Shown: piece by piece, positions 1 to 7,670 of the stretch
Numbering within the stretch: the stretch's first letter is position 1
Layout of the letters: every line of letters begins with the position of its first letter
Source of the DNA: Catenulispora sp.
Lineage (GTDB): Bacteria; Actinomycetota; Actinomycetes; Streptomycetales; Catenulisporaceae
Reading direction: 5' to 3'
Length of the DNA: 33,410 nt
Assembly: GCA_013361685.1 (NCBI GenBank)
Contig: JABFXP010000881.1
Coordinates: forward strand, 1 to 33,410
The notes under the pieces: model-generated
What the model was told of the DNA's origin: nothing
Database searches by the model: none
The model's input: the letters and a program-made list of their open reading frames with translations, nothing else
Translations under genes and position numbers: made by a program

Positions 1-136
1 CGATTCCGATGACCGCGCCCCAGTAGAAGACGTGGTGGTCTCGCACGGGCTTGAACTTGCCGCCGCCGCGCTTGTGGGCGATGAGGGCGAGGGTGACGAC
101 GATGAGGATGCCGCCGGCCCCGAACGTGCCGAGCAT
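1..136 (-). CDS. small membrane protein, C-terminus beyond left edge (MLGTFGAGGILIVVTLALIAHKRGGGKFKPVRDHHVFYWGAVIGI...)
   Basis: Manual minus-strand translation from ATG at 136 with GGGAG upstream; hydrophobic N-terminal helix; open to window edge. Confidence 0.55.
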   Translation of the reverse strand, partial: MLGTFGAGGILIVVTLALIAHKRGGGKFKPVRDHHVFYWGAVIGI

Positions 137-153
137 GGTGGTGAACTCCCTGG

Positions 154-885
154 TCAGTGATGGGTGGTGAGGGCGAACAGCGGGGTGAGGTCGAGGACGG
201 CGAACAGGGCGGACGCCAGGGGGACGCGGGCCAGGCACAGGTAGAGAACGGCGGGGCCGCGGACCTGGGTGACTCGGACGTGGCCGCCGCCGCGGAGCTT
301 GTGGTCGAGCAGCCAGCTGAGGATGACGGCGCCGACACCGACGGGCAGGGGCACGTGGGTGAGGACTTGGGGCAGGTGCATGAGGTAGCCGGCCGCAGCG
401 GACGCGGCGGTGAGGATGCACCAGCGGCGGAACCGCTTGCGGCGCTCGGCGTCGACCTGGTGCCAGAGGGCTGAGGCCTTCTGGCGTCGGGTGATGGCTT
501 CGCGGCGGTGGCGGGCCTTACGCTCGTCCTCAGACTCGCCCTTGGCCTTGTACGCGGCCTCGCGTTCTTCCCTCAGGCGTTCCGCGCGCTCGTCGGGGGT
601 CTCGGTGAGGATCGTGCTGACGCGGTCGCCCAGTCGCTTGGCCATGGCGTCGGCGAACTCGGACACCCAGATGCGGGTGGCGGTGTCGGTCTCCCCCGCA
701 GCCTCGGTGTCGGCGTCGGGTTCGGTCTGTCCGCTGTCGGTCTTCTTGAGGTTGACCGGCTTCGGCTTGGGCTTGCTGGTGCTCGGGCTCCAGGGGCCGT
801 TCTTGCGCCACCACTCGGGTTCGGCGTCGGGCATGCCGGCGGTGGGGGGGATGGTCGGGGGCGGGGGGATGGTCACCGGTTCCAC
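154..885 (-). CDS. membrane protein with Pro-rich N-terminus, charged coiled region and C-terminal TM helices
   Basis: 243-aa ORF, coherent composition (charged helix then hydrophobic segments), fits operon direction. Confidence 0.7.
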   Translation of the reverse strand: MEPVTIPPPPTIPPTAGMPDAEPEWWRKNGPWSPSTSKPKPKPVNLKKTDSGQTEPDADTEAAGETDTATRIWVSEFADAMAKRLGDRVSTILTETPDERAERLREEREAAYKAKGESEDERKARHRREAITRRQKASALWHQVDAERRKRFRRWCILTAASAAAGYLMHLPQVLTHVPLPVGVGAVILSWLLDHKLRGGGHVRVTQVRGPAVLYLCLARVPLASALFAVLDLTPLFALTTHH

Positions 886-974
886 CCCCGGCGGACCAGC
901 AGGCGGATGCCGTACCAGGTCATCAGGACCGCGTCTCCCAGGAGTAGGAGGAAGCAGACCAGGTTGCCGATCAT
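873..974 (-). CDS. 33-aa single-TM protein (MIGNLVCFLLLLGDAVLMTWYGIRLLVRRGWNR)
   Basis: ATG at 974 with GGAG upstream; 3' end overlaps the next CDS start. Confidence 0.5.
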   Translation of the reverse strand: MIGNLVCFLLLLGDAVLMTWYGIRLLVRRGWNR

Positions 975-999
975 GTGTTTCTCCAGGTCAGGGTCGGGG

Positions 1000-1173
1000 T
1001 CAGGAGGAGCGCCACCAGGCGCGCGGGGGCGGGTCGGCTTCGACGGCGGTCCGCCGGCGGGTCTTGGCGTCGGTGTTGGCGTGGCCTGCACGGTCTGCGT
1101 CGCGGACGGCTTTGGCGCGGCGCTGTTGGCCGGTGGCGGGGGCGGTGGACGTGAGCTTGGACCAGAGGCCCAT
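1000..1173 (-). CDS. small basic hypothetical protein (MGLWSKLTSTAPATGQQRRAKAV...)
   Basis: ORF with GGAG 6 nt upstream of ATG 1173. Confidence 0.35.
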   Translation of the reverse strand: MGLWSKLTSTAPATGQQRRAKAVRDADRAGHANTDAKTRRRTAVEADPPPRAWWRSS

Positions 1174-1258
1174 GGTCATCTCCAGGTCGGGATGGCGAGC
1201 TTGGGGGCGTTGAGGGCGCGGGCCGGCGGGGCGGTGCTCGGGCGCGCGGTGGTGTCCT

Positions 1259-2332
1259 TCAGGCGTAGCCGCCGTTGCCGTGGCGGCGCTCGTACTCGGC
1301 GCGCTGCTGCTCGGTCTGGGCCGTGGCCTCGGCGGCCTTCTTCTTGGCCTTGGAGATGCGGTGCCGGATGTAGGCGGTGTCGACAGGGCGGCCGTGCTTC
1401 GCGAGGGCGGTGGCGATGGTCTCGGCGGGGGTGTCGAGGCCGCCGAGGTGGTGGGCCATGGTGGTGATCGCGTCAGCCTTCGAAAGGCCGGTGATCTGCG
1501 GCGCATTCGGTGCGCATTCGCCGCGCATCTTGGCGCCGATGGCGGGCGTCGGGGCGGCCGTGGGCTGCGGGACGCGGTCGAGCTTGACGGTGGGGACGGC
1601 GGCTTCGCTGAGGATGAGCGCGACGTCGAGGGTGGAGACGGTGATGCCGTAGGTGGCGAGCATCTCGGCGAGTTCGGCGTGGCTCTTGTCGGGGTGGCTG
1701 CTGGCGGCGATCTCGACGGCGTCGGCGGGGTCCATGCGGCTGAACTTCTCGCGCATCAGGGCGCGGTGGTCCTTGCGCTCGACGGCTGATGCGGGCGGAT
1801 GCGGCACGGATGCGCCGCTGGTCACGTGGGCAACGGCACGCTCGCGAAGGTTGGTGATGGCCTCATTGCGGGCGAGGGCCCAGCCGAGGGCTCCGTAGGC
1901 GGGGAGGCGCATCGGGGTCTCGCCGCGCTCGTCCCGGGCGACGGCTCGCTCGGAGGCCCAGGCGAGGGCGGAGACGAGGAGAAGGCCGACGGCCGGTGAG
2001 GCGTAGAGGACTTCGGCGGGGCGGCCGCCGCCGGTGAACCGGGCGTGGACGAGGTTGAGGTAGATGCTGATGCCGGCCATGCCGAGGGTGGCGAGGACGG
2101 GGCCGGCGGCGGAGCGGGCGGCCCGGACGGCCTCGGAGGCCATGCGGAGGCACATGTAGGCGACGCCGTCGAAGACGAGGCCGGCGACGACGGCGAGGAG
2201 TGCGGGGACGTCGTAGTGGCGGGCGACGACGTAGAGGGACCAGCCGGCCATGCAGGCGGCGGCGGTGCGGACGAGGGTCATGGCTGCGCCCCAGCCTGTG
2301 GGGCCGGTTGTGGTGGGCGGGGTGGTGGTCAT
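1259..2332 (-). CDS. multi-TM membrane protein with soluble helical C-terminal region; resembles plasmid/ICE spread-type or DUF2637-like membrane proteins
   Basis: ATG 2332 (MTTTPPTTTGPTGWGAAMTLVRTAAACMAGWSLYVVARHY...), four or so hydrophobic segments, then HTH-like helical tail. Confidence 0.65.
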   Translation of the reverse strand: MTTTPPTTTGPTGWGAAMTLVRTAAACMAGWSLYVVARHYDVPALLAVVAGLVFDGVAYMCLRMASEAVRAARSAAGPVLATLGMAGISIYLNLVHARFTGGGRPAEVLYASPAVGLLLVSALAWASERAVARDERGETPMRLPAYGALGWALARNEAITNLRERAVAHVTSGASVPHPPASAVERKDHRALMREKFSRMDPADAVEIAASSHPDKSHAELAEMLATYGITVSTLDVALILSEAAVPTVKLDRVPQPTAAPTPAIGAKMRGECAPNAPQITGLSKADAITTMAHHLGGLDTPAETIATALAKHGRPVDTAYIRHRISKAKKKAAEATAQTEQQRAEYERRHGNGGYA

Positions 2333-2420
2333 GGTGGTGTGCTCCGGGGAAGCGGGGCGGGTGGTGGGCGGGCTCGGCGGCCGGGAATGGTCACGGCCGC
2401 CGAGCCGGGAAGTCGGGCGG

Positions 2421-2957
2421 TTAGAGAAGTTCGGCGGGCGGGCGCACGGTGACCATGTGCGGGGCTGGCCGGGGTGCGGGCAGTTCACGCGGCGGCGCGG
2501 GGGCCAGCTGCCGCCGGCTGTAGTGCACTGCGGGTGCCGCATGCGGCTCGTCGACAGCCTCCAGGCCGGCCGCGGTCACCTCGACGGCCTTGTCGTACGG
2601 GGCGCCGTCGATGTGGACCATGTACTTGTTGCCCCAGTGCCGGGACGGGAGGCCAACGACGGTGCCGACCTGCCCGGTGGAGGTGACGCGCACTCGGGTC
2701 TGGGTGTGATGGACGATCGGCGCCTCACCACGCTCGGCGAAGGCCCGGACGAGGCCGTCCCGGAGCCGCTGCGTGAAGGCGTCGCCCTGTTCGGCGTGCT
2801 CCTGGCAGAGGTTGAGGAGCCTCTCGCGGCTCGTGCCCCGGCTGATCCAGCGGGTCGTGGTGGCGTCGGCAGTGCAGGGGATCATGTCGTCGAGGTCCTC
2901 GCCGCCACCGGGACGGGGCTTGTACGTGAGGGCGACGCTCTCGCAGCGCGGGGTCAC
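2421..2957 (-). CDS. hypothetical protein, 178 aa
   Basis: Complete ORF in operon direction, non-low-complexity. Confidence 0.6.
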   Translation of the reverse strand: MTPRCESVALTYKPRPGGGEDLDDMIPCTADATTTRWISRGTSRERLLNLCQEHAEQGDAFTQRLRDGLVRAFAERGEAPIVHHTQTRVRVTSTGQVGTVVGLPSRHWGNKYMVHIDGAPYDKAVEVTAAGLEAVDEPHAAPAVHYSRRQLAPAPPRELPAPRPAPHMVTVRPPAELL

Positions 2958-2987
2958 GGTGTGCAGCGGGGAAGCGGCGAAGTTGGT

Positions 2988-3359
2988 CTATGCGGCCTCC
3001 GTGAACGAGGCCTGCGAGATCAGGCTGGCGGTGGCCTTGTAGGTGCGGAGGCCGGTGATCAGCGCGGGGTCGGTCGGGGAGTAGACGAAGACGTGGATCC
3101 ATCGGCCGGTGGTGCGGTGCCGGACCCAGGCGCGGGGCGCGTCCTGTCCGTTGTGGGCGGCGCGGTAGGCCTTGGCGACGTGCCGGCCGTACCAGGACTG
3201 CTGTCCGTCGGGGAGCTGGATGCCGAAGCGGTCGAGCATGTCGCCGGTGCGGATCGCGCCGTGCAGGTCGCCGTTGAGGGTGGCGTGCCGGATGTCCTCG
3301 CCGAGGCTGCGGACGGTGGTGATGATGCGGCGGATGAGCTTGCGGGCCTTGGCGGTCAT
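2988..3359 (-). CDS. hypothetical protein (MTAKARKLIRRIITTVRSLGEDIRHATLNGD...)
   Basis: ATG at 3359 with GGAGG upstream. Confidence 0.65.
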   Translation of the reverse strand: MTAKARKLIRRIITTVRSLGEDIRHATLNGDLHGAIRTGDMLDRFGIQLPDGQQSWYGRHVAKAYRAAHNGQDAPRAWVRHRTTGRWIHVFVYSPTDPALITGLRTYKATASLISQASFTEAA

Positions 3360-3405
3360 CGAGTTCCTCCCCTTGGGGTGGCGGCTGCTGCCTTCATCAC
3401 CCATA

Positions 3406-3461
3406 CTTGCATCATGAGGTTGCAACGTCAAGATGCATCATTGAGATGCAAGAGGCGCATC
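3406..3461. promoter_or_regulatory. divergent operator region with GCATC/GATGC half-sites
   Basis: CTTGCATC (3406-3413) and GATGCAAG (3445-3452) inverted; GATGCATC palindrome 3432-3439; GGCGCATC at 3454-3461. Confidence 0.55.
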
Positions 3462-3497
3462 TATCAGGGCCGCACCCGGCCGTGGCATCATCGGGGC

Positions 3498-3785
3498 ATG
3501 ACCAGCACCGAGAGAGCGCAGCAGGCAGCGCGCGACCAGCTCGCCGAACTCAGTGCTGCCTACACCGAAGCCGAAGCCAAACTCGACGCCGCCCGCGAGG
3601 CGCTCAACGACGGCATCGTCGCCGTACTCAAGGCCCGCACCCTCGGGCCGTCAGAGGTGACGCGCATCGTCCCGTACGAGCGGCAGCACGTCGGCCGGAT
3701 CGCCAAGGCCGGCGGCGTCCCGCCACTGCGCGAGCGCACCGTCGTCAGCGCCAAGACCACTGCCCCCGAGCCGCCTTCGGCTTGA
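3498..3785 (+). CDS. 95-aa helix-turn-helix DNA-binding protein (MTSTERAQQAARDQLAELSAAYTEAEAKLDAAREALNDGIVAVLKARTLGPSEVTRIVPYERQHVGRIAKAGGVPP...)
   Basis: ATG 3498; coiled N-terminus plus HTH-like GPSEVTRIVPYERQHVGRIAKAGGVPP; lone plus-strand gene with own operators and terminator. Confidence 0.75.
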   Translation: MTSTERAQQAARDQLAELSAAYTEAEAKLDAAREALNDGIVAVLKARTLGPSEVTRIVPYERQHVGRIAKAGGVPPLRERTVVSAKTTAPEPPSA

Positions 3786-3786
3786 C

Positions 3787-3881
3787 GCATCGCCACGCAT
3801 CACGGCCCCACCCGACCTTCCGGGTGGGGCCGTTGCTATGCCGTTGACCTGCGGCGCATCCGCCGCGCATCCCAGCGCATC
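3787..3881. repeat. phased GCATC repeats (2x ACGCATC, 3x GCGCATCC)
   Basis: GCATC at 3787, 3797, 3856, 3867, 3877: spacings of 10-11 bp inside each cluster. Confidence 0.6.
3802..3833. terminator. bidirectional terminator hairpin between convergent genes
   Basis: ACGGCCCCACCCG-accttc-CGGGTGGGGCCGT, 13-bp perfect stem. Confidence 0.8.
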
Positions 3882-3910
3882 CGCTGGTTGGCCCGGCGAT
3901 CGTTGGCAGC

Positions 3911-4549
3911 TCAGGCCGCGGCCAGTTCGGCGAGGGTGCGTTCGGCACGGTCGTTGTACTCGTCCTGGCTGCGGACGGCCTGGCAGTCCTCGTTGCTGCA
4001 CTCGCGCATCCCGTCCGGGCGGACGGTGACGGTGAGGTGCTGGCAGGTGGGGCAGACCTGCCGGCGCTGGACGGTGGACGCTATGGGCATGCCGGTGGCG
4101 CGGTTGAGGTGGCCGTGGAGCCGGCCGATCTCGTCGGCCATGTCCCGGGCGTACGCGCGGCCAGCGGCGAACTCGAGGTGGAACAGCAGCAGCTTCACGG
4201 CGACGGAGACGGTGCGCTCCCAGTCGTGGCCAGCCGGGCGGACCCAGGCGGTCCAGTCGTTGGCGGCCTGCCGGTCCTCGAGGACAGTCCGGGCCCAGGT
4301 GACGAGCAGGTCGAGGCCGGGGGTCTGGTCCTGGTCGCCGTGCTGGTCGTGGACGGTGTCGGTGGCGGTGGGGCCGACGAGGGAGAGCACGTCGACCCGG
4401 CAGGGGAGGGGGGCGGTGCGGGTGGCGCCGGAGACGCGGGCCCCACGCCGGCCGGAGCCGGGTTGGAGGGCGAGGTGGGCGAGGGTGATGAGCTCGGGGA
4501 GCTGGCCGAGCTGGGTGCGGAGGCGGTCGACGATCGGGGCGGGAAGCAT
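3911..4549 (-). CDS. hypothetical protein with C-terminal zinc-ribbon (CPTCQ...CSNEDC)
   Basis: ATG 4549; paired Cys motifs near C-terminus. Confidence 0.7.
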   Translation of the reverse strand: MLPAPIVDRLRTQLGQLPELITLAHLALQPGSGRRGARVSGATRTAPLPCRVDVLSLVGPTATDTVHDQHGDQDQTPGLDLLVTWARTVLEDRQAANDWTAWVRPAGHDWERTVSVAVKLLLFHLEFAAGRAYARDMADEIGRLHGHLNRATGMPIASTVQRRQVCPTCQHLTVTVRPDGMRECSNEDCQAVRSQDEYNDRAERTLAELAAA

Positions 4550-4584
4550 CACGGTCTCCTGGTGCGCTGTTCGGGGCGGGCTGT

Positions 4585-4731
4585 TCAGCGGGTGGGCTGG
4601 TAGTCGGCGAGGTCGCTGATGACGTTGTGGATGGGGCGGGGCGGCGGGAGGGGTTCCCACTGGTCGGGGTCGAGGTCGTCGAGCAGGGTCTGCTCCTCCC
4701 AGCCGTCCCACTCGTCGTCGGGGCAGGTCAC
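4585..4731 (-). CDS. 48-aa acidic protein (VTCPDDEWDGWEEQTLLDDLDPDQWEPLPPPRPIHNVISDLADYQPTR)
   Basis: GTG 4731 with GAGG upstream; overlaps stop of upstream CDS. Confidence 0.6.
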   Translation of the reverse strand: MTCPDDEWDGWEEQTLLDDLDPDQWEPLPPPRPIHNVISDLADYQPTR

Positions 4732-5240
4732 GGTCGGTCCTCGGGCGCCCCGTCGAGGGCGCGGATGGTGGGGCAGGGCCACCAGGTGGCGTATTCGTCG
4801 GGGGTGCCGCAGGTGCTGCACGCCAGGCCGACCCGTTCCTCTCGGCGCCTGTAGTCGACGCCGTCGACGGGCTGGTGCAGCTCCCGGACGGCGGCGATGC
4901 GGGTCTCGGCCTGCTCGGCGCGGGTCAGCGCGGCGTGGGCCATTGCGCCGAGGTCGTCACAGCCTCGTTTGGCTGCGGCAAGGATGCGGTCGGCGCGCGC
5001 GGCCTGGCGGCGGGCTTCGAGGATCGTGGACTGGTGGGCGGCCCAGGTGTACGTGTACTTCGCGATGGCTGTGACCGCCGTGCCGTGCCAGAGGTCCGCC
5101 TCCTGACGGGCACTGTCGCGTTCCTCGATCAGCTCGGCGACGCGGCGCCGGAGCTTGCCGAGCTCGTCCTCGGCGGCGCGCACCTCGGCGGCCGCCCGGT
5201 CGCGCTGCTTGATGAGGTCTTGGGTGTAGGCGCTGGTCAT
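4728..5240 (-). CDS. coiled-coil hypothetical protein with CxxC
   Basis: 170-aa ORF, heptad-rich N-terminus, CSTC...CP C-terminus. Confidence 0.7.
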   Translation of the reverse strand: MTSAYTQDLIKQRDRAAAEVRAAEDELGKLRRRVAELIEERDSARQEADLWHGTAVTAIAKYTYTWAAHQSTILEARRQAARADRILAAAKRGCDDLGAMAHAALTRAEQAETRIAAVRELHQPVDGVDYRRREERVGLACSTCGTPDEYATWWPCPTIRALDGAPEDRP

Positions 5241-5542
5241 GCTGCACTCCTGGGTTGGCCGAGGATGGTGTGGAGCTGCCGGACGAGGGCTTGTGCCGCG
5301 GCGAGCCGGTCGGTGCCGTTGGCAAGGCCGAGTTGGCCGGTGCGGTAGGCGAGGACGACGGTGTGGGTGCGGTCGCGGGCGCCGAGCTTGTTCCGGGCGC
5401 TGGTGACGCGGTGGAGCACGGCCTCGCGGCCGATGTGGAGGCGCTTGGCGATCTGGTTGGTGGTGTAGCCCTCGGCGGCGAGTTCGAGGACGGCGATCTC
5501 GGCGGCGGTCAGGGGCGCTCCGGGCGGTCCGATACGGCTCAT
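5237..5542 (-). CDS. stand-alone LuxR/GerE-type HTH regulator
   Basis: LTAAEIAVLELAAEGYTTNQIAKRLHIGREAVLHRVTSARNKLGARDRTHTVVLAYRTG is a typical LuxR HTH; no receiver domain. Confidence 0.85.
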   Translation of the reverse strand: MSRIGPPGAPLTAAEIAVLELAAEGYTTNQIAKRLHIGREAVLHRVTSARNKLGARDRTHTVVLAYRTGQLGLANGTDRLAAAQALVRQLHTILGQPRSAA

Positions 5543-5826
5543 CTCTGGCGCTCCCATTGCTGTTCGAGCCGGGCGATCTGCTGGTTGACGTAGTGGTCGG
5601 TGATGGGCGGCGGGACGTAGATGCGGACGTGTGCGCTGGCGGGGTGGTGGGTGATGCGGTGGAGCCACCAGAGGCCGAGGAGGGCGGCGGGCCCGCAGGT
5701 GGCGAGGACGGTCCAGGCGGTCATGGCGCGTCTCCGGGGTGTGGGCGGATGGAGTGCGAGGAGTGCTGCCCCGAGGCCGGCGCCGTAGAGGGCGCCGGCC
5801 ACGGCGAGCCAGGGGCTGACGGTCAC
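5539..5826 (-). CDS. small membrane protein, about 2 TM
   Basis: GTG 5826 overlapping upstream TGA; VTVSPWLAVAGALYGAGLGAALLALHP...MTAWTVLATCGPAALLGLWWLHRI. Confidence 0.6.
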   Translation of the reverse strand: MTVSPWLAVAGALYGAGLGAALLALHPPTPRRRAMTAWTVLATCGPAALLGLWWLHRITHHPASAHVRIYVPPPITDHYVNQQIARLEQQWERQR

Positions 5827-6017
5827 GCGCCGTCCTGGCCGAGCACCGCGCGGGCCATGTCGAGGGCGTACGGGTCGTGTTCGCCTTCGCTGTCGCCGTC
5901 GGCGGCGTCGTCGAGCCATGCGGCGAGCGGCCCGCGGAGGGCGATGTCGATGCGGTGGTCGCCTTCGCGGATGCGCTGGGCTGCGGCGGCGAGCAGGTCG
6001 GCGGGCTGGTCGGGCAC
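5823..6017 (-). CDS. 64-aa acidic hypothetical protein
   Basis: GTG 6017, GAGGAG upstream, stop overlaps next start. Confidence 0.55.
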   Translation of the reverse strand: MPDQPADLLAAAAQRIREGDHRIDIALRGPLAAWLDDAADGDSEGEHDPYALDMARAVLGQDGA

Positions 6018-6077
6018 GGTGTGCTCCTCGGGGGTTGGGGCCGCCCGCGGTCACGGGCGGCGTTGACGGGCGGCGGG

Positions 6078-6410
6078 TCAGCTGGTCGTGGCGCGGGCGG
6101 CGTCGTCGAGGGCGGTGGCGGCGTGCCGGAGGGTGTCGAGATCGAGGCGACGCCCGGCGGCGACCTTGTCGGCGGTGGAGCGGAGGAGGGTGGCGGCGGC
6201 CTGGGCGGCAATGCGGAGCCGGTCGATCTCGGCGTCGCGGCGGTCGAGTTCGGGCTGGACGACAGCCATTACGCCTGCTTCGCGCAGCACGGCGTTGCGG
6301 TAGGAGTCGATGGCGCGACGGAGGCGCGCTTCCTTGTCCGTAGCGGATCGCTCCCTGGCGATGGCGACAATTCGCTCTTCCGCTTCGATCCGGTCGAAGG
6401 TCGAAGTCAA
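6078..6410 (-). CDS. coiled-coil hypothetical protein, probable TTG start
   Basis: LTSTFDRIEAEERIVAIARERSATDKEARL...; GGAGG 5 nt upstream of TTG. Confidence 0.55.
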   Translation of the reverse strand: MTSTFDRIEAEERIVAIARERSATDKEARLRRAIDSYRNAVLREAGVMAVVQPELDRRDAEIDRLRIAAQAAATLLRSTADKVAAGRRLDLDTLRHAATALDDAARATTS

Positions 6411-6465
6411 AGCGTCCTCCAGGTGTGGCGGGGCGGCCGGTGGGTGCCGGCCGCCCCGGGGGTGG

Positions 6466-7188
6466 TCAGTGACCCTTCCGGCCGGTCCAGTGGCACCAGT
6501 GGCAACCGGAGCCCTCGCAGTCGGTGCAGGCCGGCGCGTCGTCCGCGTTGCACGTGCGGCAGTGGTCGGCCGGCTCGCCGTTGTGGTCGTTGCACATGCG
6601 GCCCCACGTGATGTCGTCCTCCTCCTCGGCGTCCTCCGCAGCGGCGTTAGCCGCGTCCACCGCGCACCCGTCCCCGCTGTAGAAGCACCCCTCGGCGTTG
6701 AACGCTCCGTACTCCACGTGGCCGGGGGCACGGAACCCGTCCTCGCACGCCTTGATGGGGTCGCCGGTGACGTCCGGGCGCGGGGCGTTCCCGTGGCGGC
6801 AGGTGGCCGGCGCGGGCGCCTCCACGGGGACGATCTGCTCAGCCAGTGCGGCGGCCTGCTTCTGCTCGCGGTCGGCCTTGTCCAGCTCGGGGAAGGCGCG
6901 GCGCACGTGCTCTTCGGCCAGTGCGAGCCGCCGAACGGTCTCGTCGTAGCTGAACTGGTCTGCCCATCCGTCGATGTAGTCCACGCCGCGGCGCTCCATC
7001 TCGGTGCGCACGGTGTCGCGGATCTGGCGGGTGTTGAGGCCGGTCATGAGCTCGACGAGGCGGTCGAGGTCGTCGACGTGGCGGAGGGCGGAGGCGAGGT
7101 AGGTGGCGAGGTTGCCGATGCTGACGCGGAAGGTGACGCGCATGTCGATGCGGTAGGTGCCGTCCTGGCTCATGGTGGCGGTGGGCAT
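6466..7188 (-). CDS. hypothetical protein with Cys-rich zinc-finger C-terminus (CRTCNADDAPACTDCEGSGCHWCHWTGRKGH)
   Basis: ATG 7188; DnaJ-like CxxC...CxxCxGxGC pattern. Confidence 0.7.
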   Translation of the reverse strand: MPTATMSQDGTYRIDMRVTFRVSIGNLATYLASALRHVDDLDRLVELMTGLNTRQIRDTVRTEMERRGVDYIDGWADQFSYDETVRRLALAEEHVRRAFPELDKADREQKQAAALAEQIVPVEAPAPATCRHGNAPRPDVTGDPIKACEDGFRAPGHVEYGAFNAEGCFYSGDGCAVDAANAAAEDAEEEDDITWGRMCNDHNGEPADHCRTCNADDAPACTDCEGSGCHWCHWTGRKGH

Positions 7189-7205
7189 CTGTTCCTCCAG
7201 TTCAC

Positions 7206-7258
7206 GGGTGGTTGACCACCCATAGATAACCACACTCTGGACAGGTGGTCAACCACCC
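7206..7258. promoter_or_regulatory. paired operators in divergent promoter
   Basis: GGGTGGTTGACCACCC (7206-7221) and GGTGGTCAACCACCC (7244-7258), inverted copies, each near-palindromic. Confidence 0.75.
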
Positions 7259-7273
7259 TGCGATGATCTGGGC

Positions 7274-7462
7274 ATGGCCAACATGCACAAGCACCCCGTC
7301 CGAGGACTCCGCGGCATCGAACAGCAGCTCTGGGACAACTTCGAGAAGTCCGCCCAGGCCGTCGGCTCCGACCGGTCCGCCCTGCTCCGGCGGTTCATGG
7401 AGTGGCACACCGGCCAGCCCGACGCTGAGCTGCCCAAGCGCCCCGAGCCCTCCAAGGGCTGA
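7274..7462 (+). CDS. 62-aa small regulator, ribbon-helix-helix-like
   Basis: ATG 7274; MANMHKHPVRGLRGIEQQLWDNFEKSAQAVGSDRSALLRRFMEWHTG; directly downstream of paired operators. Confidence 0.7.
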   Translation: MANMHKHPVRGLRGIEQQLWDNFEKSAQAVGSDRSALLRRFMEWHTGQPDAELPKRPEPSKG

Positions 7463-7624
7463 CGCGTCCCGTCCTGCAGCCGCCGGCCAGTGCCGCGCGG
7501 CGTTTCGTGCTGCCCGCGTCCGGGGCGGTCGGCCGAGGTCTGCTGACGCATCGTCGCCCTCCGTGGCGTAACGGACCCGTCTGGGGGCCTGTGGGCGTTC
7601 GGGTGGCACTCGGGGTGCGTGGGG

Positions 7625-7665
7625 CCGTGCGCGGCCGGTGGTGGTCCGGTCCTGGCCGCGCACGG
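7625..7665. terminator. hairpin between convergent genes
   Basis: CCGTGCGCGGCC...GGCCGCGCACGG, 12-bp perfect stem, 17-nt loop. Confidence 0.65.
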
Positions 7666-7670
7666 GGCCG

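Noticed and set aside
2250-3497. N-terminal extension of the plus-strand ORF 2250-3785
   Set aside because: Antisense to two minus-strand genes and crosses the divergent promoter; only 3498-3785 is kept.
7463-7670. Possible small RNA or gene remnant in the 200-bp gap after the 62-aa regulator
   Set aside because: Only the terminator hairpin is supportable; no consistent coding frame or RNA signature.
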